DNA from: Zingiber officinale
Taxonomy: Eukaryota; Streptophyta; Magnoliopsida; Zingiberales; Zingiberaceae
Assembly (NCBI RefSeq): GCF_018446385.1
Contig: NC_055989.1
Location: 133,575,004 to 133,639,003, forward strand
Length of the DNA stretch: 64,000 nt
Direction of reading: 5' to 3'
Part shown: positions 56,701 through 64,000 of the stretch, one piece after another
Position numbering within the stretch: the stretch's first letter is position 1
Layout: the number at the start of each line of letters is the position of its first letter
The notes under the pieces: generated by a model
The model's database searches: none
Seen by the model: the letters and a program-made list of their open reading frames with translations, nothing else
Told to the model about the DNA's origin: nothing
Made by a program: the position numbers and the translations under genes

Positions 56701-57049
56701 TGATTAGGATACCAGAAGACAACGGGATCTGCTGTGGTTACACTGCCTCAACGTCGGCGGCCGATCGCCTCAGCACCGGGATCTGCCGCTTGACGAAGTT
56801 GTGGTCAAAGAGATTGAGCAGTGTGAAGGAAGCGTGAATGAGACGACGGAGGCGAAGAGATTAATCCCGTGGTCTTGACGGAGAGGAGTTCGGAGGGGTT
56901 CTCCAGAGAGGGGGTTCACCAGAGAGGGATTTGCCGGAGAGGAGTTGGATGGAGAAGGCCGCGTGAGATGAGGATTTGGGAGAAGGGTTCGGGTTTTCTA
57001 CTCCTTACCTAGATCCAACGGTTTGTATTAATCAAGATTTAGATGAGAA

Positions 57050-57314
57050 CTTAACAATAGACAACACTTTCTATAAAACGTTGTCGTAGACACTAAAAAA
57101 AAGTCGAATAGACAACGTTTTTTACGAAGCGTTGTCTTTGACCTGTAAAAATCACTAATAGACAACGGTTTTTAGAAAAGCGTTGTCTATTAATAAGAAA
57201 ATAATGAAATAGACAACGCTTTTAACTAAAAGCGTTGTTAAAAAAAAATAGACAACGTTTTTTATAAAAAGTGTTGTCGTTTAAGTGTTGTAGAATCCCA
57301 ATTTTCTTGTAGTG
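57050..57314. repeat. Right subterminal repeat array of the first CACTA
   Basis: Several copies of aatagacaacgttttt and gacaacgctttt / aaagcgttgtc lead to the terminal ttttcttgtagtg. Confidence 0.9.
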
Positions 57315-57317
57315 AGG

Positions 57318-57630
57318 ATTGGAGCAGTAGCTTACCGGCTGGCACTACCACCGTCCCTGGCAGGCGTGCACGATGTATTTCATGTATCTATGCTGAGGAG
57401 ATATGTATCTGACCCGACACATGTGCTGACAGATGTCTCAGTTCCAGTTCAGCATGACATCACTTATGAGGAGGTTCCGGTACGGATTCTTGACCGGAAA
57501 GAGCGTCAGTTGCGGAACAAGACTATCCGGCTGGTTAAAGTCGGATGGCAGCATCATTCGGACGAGGAGGCTACCTGGGAGCTCGAGGATACTATCCGAG
57601 CTCGATACCCCCATCTTTTCACTTGAGGTA
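57318..57630 (+). pseudogene. Gypsy integrase C-terminus with chromodomain (fossil)
   Basis: This resumes the gypsy frame after the CACTA: YRLALPPSLAGVHDVFHVSML, then a chromodomain-like end (VRILDRKERQLRNK, VKVGWQHHSDEEATWELED). Such domains guide integration towards marked chromatin in chromoviruses. Confidence 0.85.
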
Positions 57631-57735
57631 TGTGATTTAATTTACCGGTTAGCTTTATACTCTATATCTGTTGTTAGTACTTGCTGATGGTAGATAACGA
57701 AATTTGGGGACTAAATTTTTATTAGTGGGGGAGAA

Positions 57736-58437
57736 TGTAAAATACCGAAAATAGGAAAATATTAATAAGGGAATTTTCCGGAGTTTTTGAAAAATTTTCG
57801 GGAATTTTTCGGAGCTCGTACGGACGAGTTAACGGGGATAAAAACGGGGCCCGGGAAAAGCCTGTTTAGGCTACCCATTTAAGCGAGGAAATATTTATTT
57901 TTATATTTCCTTTTTCTTTTTATTTTTTTCTTTATATTCTCTCTTCCTCGCGTTTCTTCCTCCCCGCGCGCTCGACAACCGTGCCCTAACCGGGTCACGG
58001 TAGTTTCTCCCCTCTCCGCGTACAAAACCACTCGACCAAGGGTTTTGCATCTTCCCTCTCACACCGCTGTCTTCGTCCTTCGACAACCTTCTCGCCACTA
58101 CCGAATCCCTCCTCTGCCGCCACCACAGCGACGCCGTCCCTACGCCCTAGCCGCCGGCAACACACGGAGCAGCGCCGCACCCCCCGGTGCCCTAGCGCCG
58201 ATCACCGCGCAGCGCCCTTTCTTCCTCTGCCCTAGTTTGTGTTCACGGTCGATTCTCTGTGCCGGCACCCGAGCCTAGCGCCAACGCCGCCTCCCGATTC
58301 CTCTCCCCTCCTCTGGTCCGACGAGACATCGCCGACCCTTCCTCTGTGCTTGTGCCCTAGCGAGCTCGACGCCACTTCCTTGCCACTGCCGCTACACCCT
58401 TTGCCCCAGTGCCGAACCGACCCTTTCTTCTGCCCTA
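57736..58437 (+). repeat. 3' LTR of the gypsy element, left part (fossil)
   Basis: It matches 43496-44200 and is cut by the second CACTA at tgcccta/cactacaac. The 5' LTR shows the uncut site tgccctagccgag. Confidence 0.9.
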
Positions 58438-58449
58438 CACTACAACAAA

Positions 58450-58790
58450 ATCGCTCATAGACATCGGTTTTCCACCGGTGTCTATTTGATTTTCGACCGA
58501 TGTCTATGAAGCCGATGTTAAAAGTCTGTCATTTTAGACATCGGGTTAAAACCGGTGTAGTATCACTTAACGACACCGGTTTTCGAATCGGTTATTAACC
58601 GGTGTAGTATCACTTAACAACACCGTTTTATACACGGTGTGAAACCGATGTAATATTGTATGTTAATAACATCAGTTTTGGCAGCGGTAAATGACCGATG
58701 TAATATTACTTTATAACACCGGTTTTACATCGGTGGAAAACCGATGTAATATGTATTTTTTTTAACAGCACAGATTTGATTTTAAAACCG
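58450..58790. repeat. Subterminal repeat array of the second CACTA
   Basis: Roughly ten copies of the acatcggtttt / aaaaccgatgt and acaccggttttt type alternate in direction. The sequence differs from the gacaacgctttt array of the first CACTA, so the two elements belong to different families. Confidence 0.88.
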
Positions 58791-59518
58791 ACAATAACAA
58801 AAAAAAATACACAAATATTCATAAATTGTACAAATATTCTTCATTCAATAATATCCATAAAATACACAAATATTCACAAATTATATAAATAATCTTCTTA
58901 CAACAATATCCATAAAATACTCAAACATTCTTTTTACATCAAAAGCTAGCTAATAGATATCAAAATCAAAGTATAACATTTTGTTAACACATCAAGGTAC
59001 AACTGTCTCAAATGTAATCTAGCATGCATTCAGTCCACTCGAACCGCACTTCATCAATTTCAACTCTGGAGTACTTGAGATTTGTAAACTGTAAAAACAC
59101 ATAAATTCACCATATGTCAAATAACTAAAACAAATGTGTGCATGTATCAAATAAAATAGAATACTGAGTTTTTAAAGGTTGCTGTGGAAGATAACGAATA
59201 TAACAGTGAAGGAAGCATAGAAGAACAAAGAAAATGTTCATAGTTAACAAGCAAATGAAGAGATATACTATTTATTGTACTACCTCTGATGCCATCTTCC
59301 AAATCTCATAAGCAAGAATGCAACTGTGCCCTTTGTATACACATGGCTAATAGACATAATACAATAAGGAGCAAAAGCTATAAAATTCACCATCACCACA
59401 CAATCAATGAAGCAGGCAAACACAAGGTGAGTTGATATGCAGTGAAAGTGTTAATTAAGTGGAACTGCAGCAAATCATGACTCAAGTCTGAGCACTATTT
59501 TAACAATACATTGCAAGG

Positions 59519-59687
59519 ATATCTGAAGGATGTGAACACTGTATTAGAATTGTACAAGGCATCACAAATCAAAATATTTCCCTACGAGCAAGGTTTAGAC
59601 AAATTAGCCTCCTGGTCAAGAATGTTTTTGAAAGAAGCATTAACCACCAACCGAAATCACGAACAGTACCAGATGCGTTTACAAGAG
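59519..59687 (+). pseudogene. Captured diterpene synthase (kaurene synthase-like) exon
   Basis: One exon with acceptor ...ttgcaag and donor caagag/gtaaat encodes YLKDVNTVLELYKASQIKIF, then LDKLASWSRMFLKEALTTN. This is the inter-domain stretch of plant class I diterpene synthases such as ent-kaurene synthase (YLKD..TVLELYRASQ..., FLK). No DDxxD-bearing exon was found nearby, so it is a fragment. Identification rests on remembered family motifs. Confidence 0.6.
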
Positions 59688-60913
59688 GTAAATGGATATT
59701 ACTTGCAAAGAAAAATCATGTCTGAACATTCATAAATTTGGAGTTTTGTTCAGGTGGAACATAAAGAACATATCCCAAATTCAAGAACATAAAGATCCTA
59801 ACATATCACACTTACAAAAAAAACTTTCTCTAATAAAGAAACATGATAGCATCTAATAAAGTAGGGTCATACTTGATGGTAGAGGTCGAGCTTGTAGCCT
59901 AAATAATGTAGTTAGGGGTCTCTATCTGATTAATGAAAAACATGCATATAGGTGAAAACAAAAGAGGTGAGTAAAATAATGAAGAGGGGTTAAATCATAA
60001 AAACAAAGAGTTCCCTATTCTTGAGGTGCCCACAGACATATTGACACTCACTCTTACTTCTAGTTGAACTTGAAATTTATTGGTATAGCTAAATATGGAT
60101 ATTAAGTAGAAGCAACTAGTTTTCACTCTTGTGAAACAAAACATCTAATGCTTTTTGTAAACGTTTACATGCTATCAAATTAAGAGTGTCAAGTTTTGAT
60201 TGGAAGTGTGGATGTTGACAGGTGTAGAGAAGGCATATGAAAGCCAAAGTATCAGAAAGGACAATATCTAATGGAAAAAAACTGTATTCACTAATGCATT
60301 GAAACCCCCATTGAATCAAGAACACAAACAAGTACTTATGAACTTTTGATGTAGCCTAATGTGGGCATATAGTGAAATATACTGCCCTAATTCCATTTGT
60401 GGAAATAAAATTGTCAGTATAGATTTTGGCAAAAGTTGGAATGTAAAATTTATTTATTTATTTAGTGTGGTCCTCTATTGTCTTTAAAGACTCGCTTCAA
60501 AAAAATATATGGGAAAATGACTTTCCAAAACCTTCATTATAGATAAACAAATACCTTCATAATCCCATATATTGAGAAAGCCATCCTCAGCAGCTCTTCT
60601 AAAAATTGATGTTTTGTCAAGAAACCACTGGAATAAAGTCAAAAGGACAGTAAATTATAGCAGTAGTTAACAGAAGTATTCCAATGCTAATAGACACCAT
60701 GTTCTAAAGGACAGTAAGTCAAAAGGAAGCAAAAGAAAGAACTCCCTTGTTCTAAGAGACACCATGTCTGGGCAATGGTGCTTGGGATCATCTTGGCATG
60801 CCTCGCCATGTAAGCTTGTTATTATGAGATGAGAATGTTTATCCAAAAACAAATGTTGTAAAAAAGTTAATATGCAGAGTAGCATATGGTATTGTGCTTG
60901 GTGGAAGCTCTAA

Positions 60914-61430
60914 GTTTCATTCAAGAGTGCGATCCATCAAGAACATCATCGTAAAAACATCACAAGAGGCTCCCAAACCATAAACAACGTGACAAAAGCT
61001 ATAGGCGACATGGAAAGTGTTGCAGCACAATATCAATATGGCAGCCTTGAAGGATCCAGCTATTTGAATTCCAGGTCGCAAATTCTTAATGACGAAGCTG
61101 CAAACATGCAGCAAAAGGCTGAGAAGAGCATGCACCTGGTCGATAGGGCAATTGGCATATTGTAAGAACTGAACACTAAACAAAGAGGGAAATGAACATC
61201 AAACTGTTGTCTTTAATAACATTGGCAATGGTCCATTTTGCAGGAAAATGATGACCATCTTCATCATTGTGCCAAATCTTATAGTTGTTCTTGCAGTTGT
61301 TGGTAAATCTTGCGTTAACCATCTTTTATTAATTTTTTTACCACATTAATTTTACATCTAATTGTTTTATTTCCTTCCTTGTTGCAGTCTTGAGGCCTCT
61401 GAGACTAAGACTTAGCCGGACTTTTTCTCT
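60914..61430 (+). pseudogene. Captured three-exon fragment of a membrane protein
   Basis: Three blocks (60914-61161, 61244-61302, 61388-61430) join in one frame through canonical GT-AG sites (ggcatatt/gtaaga, ttgcag/gaaaatg, gttg/gtaaat, gcag/tcttgagg, ctct/gtaagt). The product reads TINNVTKAIGDMESVAAQYQ, then a polar helical stretch, then a hydrophobic segment (MMTIFIIVPNLIVVLAVVVL) followed by an Arg-rich end (RPLRLRLSRTF). I do not recognise the family. A tail-proximal membrane anchor after a helical region is what can be seen. Confidence 0.55.
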
Positions 61431-63085
61431 GTAAGTAAGCAAATTTAACTAGTCGTCAAGTCAGTTAAGAGTTCAGATCTCACTGTACTTGTTGGGCAAA
61501 GGGATAAAAGACTGCACGAACACACCTTTTCAAGAGGATAAAAGACTAAATAGAATGTTTACTTTAGGTGGATAAACGAGAGGATGATATTGTGGTAAAT
61601 TAATATATGTATGTCAGAATATTTTTCAATGTAGCACAGAGTACTGATATTGTACCTGAGTCTTAGAAGAACCATCTTGTGATCCAAATTGCCTACAAAC
61701 ACAACTATATCTCACAGCAATGCACACAGCTCGAGATAAAGCCTTAGAAGCATCAGAGACAATTGTTTGACGAACATAAACCATTGCCCCATATAAAAGC
61801 TACCTTGGGACATCAGATTGCACATACTTCCCTTCCCTTGTGACTTGTGAAACCCTGGACAATATTGAAAATAAAAAATAATCAATATCATTGATAAACA
61901 ATGCAGAGATCACATCTCAAATACCTCAGTCAAAAACCACTACTCATACAATTGCTCTAGTAATGTTAAACTGTAAATAGAATAAGAGAGGTAAACTTCC
62001 CTCTGCTGGGTCAACGTAAACATAATGAAGAATTAGGTATGATCATTTAAACTAATACACTAGTCCAATCTAGAGTCAATATGACTGCATGCAGAAAAAA
62101 GATATTACATGTATTAGCCTTAAGAAACATCCACAATTGACCAAGTTTGCCAACTTTGTCAAGATCAATCCTATTCCGAATGAAAATAGGTCCATAGGTC
62201 CTGATCATAGAATCGGAACATAGGATCATAAGAGAATTAACTTATATATTTTATTAACATTTATCATATATTTTTAGTTTTCAATATATAGTATTCTATG
62301 AATATTTTATGACTATTGTTTTGAACCGTAAAAAAAATTATAAAAGAAAAATAAACTTAAAGTATTCCATCTTTATATAGCAAGTATGAACTTCTACAAG
62401 AGGAAGAGGAAATGATAATTATAAGATGGGTGATAATAATAATTATTAAAAATAATTCTTCTGATTAAGACTTAAAAGGAAACTATTCTCAAATGTGACA
62501 CAGAAAAATTGCTATAGTAAATATCTAATAAAATTCAAATATATATTGGGACAAAAATCCTGCATAGGAATGTAGTCAAACATAGGATTGGATCATAGGT
62601 TCATAAGATCCTAGGCCACTTTAGATCCTAATTGGGATTTGGATTGTTTAGAATAGTTTGGATTATAAGATCATAAGGTTTGATCACAATCTTTAACTAA
62701 ATAATATGCAAGAAATTAACAATACGGATAGGAGAGAAATTACTGTTAGTAAGAAGATGATGCAAACAAACAACTAACTGGAAAGGTGAAAATTTACATT
62801 ATAGGAAAGCTATGCAAATTGAACCATGAAACCATGGCAATGCTAACATATTATCAACAACCAACCAAGTCAAGTAACACTAAAGGCCAATAAATAAAAG
62901 TGCTTGCTGTAGATTGAGTAATAAATAAAAGTGGGTAAATAGTAGATACACATCAAAGCATTTTAAGTGGGAAAACTGATATTAGCAAGAATATGAAACA
63001 ATAAATGCCAAGTACATGCCTTCCAAATAATTCTAGCCGAATTCATACTATCTGACATATGAGAAATAGGAAAAAAGGTCCTCAC
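61431..63085. other. Interior of the second CACTA, no gene seen
   Basis: The stretch is AT-rich. A local cluster of near repeats such as gatcataggttcataagatccta lies at 62580-62700. No supported coding region. Confidence 0.5.
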
Positions 63086-63940
63086 CCAGTGGAGATCTCC
63101 ATATCCAGGTTCATCTATGAAGATCCGGAACACAGAGGCTTCTTCTTCTGCAACATCAGAAAAGTGGATGATTATCAGCAAACTGAAAAGCAGGGAAAAT
63201 AATAAGAATTAAGTACCTTAATAAGACTGAAAGCTTGACTTTAGACTGAAAGCTTCAAGTAAAACCTTAATAAGAATTAAGTACCTCACAACTCTTTTAT
63301 GAAATTTTATAGCATAGTTACTCAAAATCTGAGGCATTACTTGACTTTTTTCTTTCACTTTCATAAGAAACTTCTAAACTTATAGAATATTCATTGAAAA
63401 AACAACAATTTGACCAGTTACAATAGAAAAATATTTTAGTTTATAACATGTTTGGAAGTCCTCAACCAAATGAGTATTTCGTAGAGAGCAGACAAGGGAT
63501 TCCATGATAGGATGATTTAATTCTACGGAACAACTCAAAGGAAGCCTCCCAATGATCATAAGAACATATCCATCCCATTTCAACAGTGCAACCATTGGTT
63601 GTTCACGGACTAGCTGTACCATCTTTTTATTCTCTGAAGCTAATATCAAGTATCAACAGTGTAGTTCATCAAACTTCCAACAATAACACTAAAGGCCAAT
63701 GAATGCTCAACGAACAAAAGTCAAGTAACAAACTAATTGACTTTGGGAATAATAGGGTTTGATGACAAATACCAAATGACCAAGAATGTCATTACACTAA
63801 ACATAGAAGCCTGGGAGTGAGATGAGAAATAGGGTGAGACCTGAGAAAACAAGCAACGAAGGCGGATCGCTAGGGTTAGATCCGGGCGAAGGGGAGGAGG
63901 AATGAGTGCGGGCGCTGCAATTAGCGAAGATGGCGGCCAT
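63086..63940 (-). CDS. 5' exons of an unrecognised gene (possibly captured)
   Basis: On the minus strand, exon 63841-63940 starts MAAIFANCSARTHSSSPSPG and ends with donor ctcag/gtctca. It joins in frame to 63467-63633 (FSENKKMVQLVREQPMVALL, then GYVLMIIGRLPLSCSVEL). A further exon-like block, 63086-63147 (EEASVFRIFIDEPGYGDLHW), has good splice sites but does not join in phase directly, so another exon may lie between. A CT-rich leader precedes the ATG. I do not know the family. It may be a third captured gene or, if the CACTA ends before it, a host gene. Confidence 0.5.
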
Positions 63941-64000
63941 GGAGATGGCTGAGGGGAAAGGAAGAAAGAAGGGGGAGCGTGGGAAGGGCAGCAGTAGCAA

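Larger units (their letters stand above)
52176..57314. mobile_element. Non-autonomous CACTA transposon carrying TIC40 exons (Pack-CACTA)
   Basis: The 5139-bp element has termini cactacaagaaaa / ttttcttgtagtg and the 3-bp target duplication agg (52173-52175 and 57315-57317), as in the CACTA (En/Spm) superfamily. Subterminal zones at both ends (52198-52490 and 57050-57290) repeat a gacaacgctttt motif in both orientations; such arrays are the transposase-binding regions in this superfamily. I see no transposase gene. The interior holds the 5' half of a TIC40 gene on the minus strand, with introns. It sits in the integrase end of the gypsy element. Confidence 0.93.
43496..58437 (+). mobile_element. 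Ty3/gypsy retrotransposon, chromodomain (Tekay/Del-like) type, with nested insertions (fossil)
   Basis: The order is 5' LTR (43496-46260), primer site, gag, protease, reverse transcriptase, RNase H, integrase with C-terminal chromodomain, polypurine tract (gtgggggagaa) and the start of the 3' LTR (57736-58437). The rest of the 3' LTR lies beyond the window because a CACTA element interrupts it. Other insertions are a hAT MITE (48479-48973) and a CACTA (52176-57314). Aligned parts of the two LTRs differ at about 5% of positions by eye, so the insertion is of moderate age, with the nested elements younger. The coding region has only a few breaks besides the insertions. Confidence 0.9.
58438..64000. 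mobile_element. Second CACTA transposon, right end outside window
   Basis: It starts cactacaacaaaa after the probable 3-bp target cta (58435-58437). A subterminal array at 58450-58790 repeats acatcggtttt and accggtgtc in both orientations. No closing ttttgttgtagtg was found before the window end, so everything to 64000 is provisionally inside it. No transposase is seen so far. The interior carries gene-like exons on both strands. Confidence 0.8.

Overview
The window looks like nuclear DNA of a flowering plant, most likely a monocot. The signs are a split bHLH gene with plant-type short introns, tRNA-Gln genes, an Au SINE, an RTE LINE, PIF/Harbinger, CACTA and hAT elements, and nested Ty1/copia and Ty3/gypsy retrotransposons. 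Zingiberales would fit the repeat content, but this is a guess without database support. Almost everything here is transposable-element sequence. Only one protein gene looks intact (a bHLH factor), plus two tRNA genes and one small uncertain ORF.

Layout. (1) 522-17841 is a nest. A segment carrying a Ty3/gypsy LTR piece and a tRNA-Gln(UUG) gene occurs at both edges (522-1759 and 16379-17841). Between them lies a decayed Ty1/copia element (about 1961-15170). A gag-only LTR element (6739-13344, TSD ctagt) sits inside it exactly at its polypurine tract, and an older Ty3/gypsy remnant follows at 15171-16501. The left copy of the edge segment also holds a SINE (926-1131). (2) 18442-19641 (minus) is a bHLH gene of the bHLH18/19/25/NAI1 type in four exons. 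Its last intron appears to be GC-AG, and a 100-bp tandem duplication lies just upstream. (3) 19953-25389 is AT-rich and without a recognisable gene, apart from one unexplained GC-richer island. (4) 25390-30956 holds an RTE-clade LINE, with an Au SINE in its tail, next to a broken PIF/Harbinger transposon. (5) 31022-36069 (minus) is a decayed lariat-debranching-enzyme (DBR1) pseudogene with a solo LTR in one intron. (6) 38775-42819 (minus) is a second, unrelated gag-only LTR element (TSD ataag) in old repeat DNA that includes a minisatellite. (7) From 43496 on there is a large chromodomain-type Ty3/gypsy element. It is interrupted by a hAT MITE (48479-48973), a CACTA element (52176-57314, TSD agg) and a second CACTA element that starts at 58438 and runs off the window.

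The most interesting content is gene capture. The first CACTA carries, on its minus strand, the 5' half of a TIC40 chloroplast-import gene, exons and introns included. The second carries a diterpene-synthase-like (kaurene synthase) exon, a three-exon membrane-protein fragment and at least two well-spliced exons on the other strand. The two gag-only retrotransposons and a triple primer-binding-site leader in the gypsy element are the other notable points. I found no operon-like system, CRISPR array or defence system.
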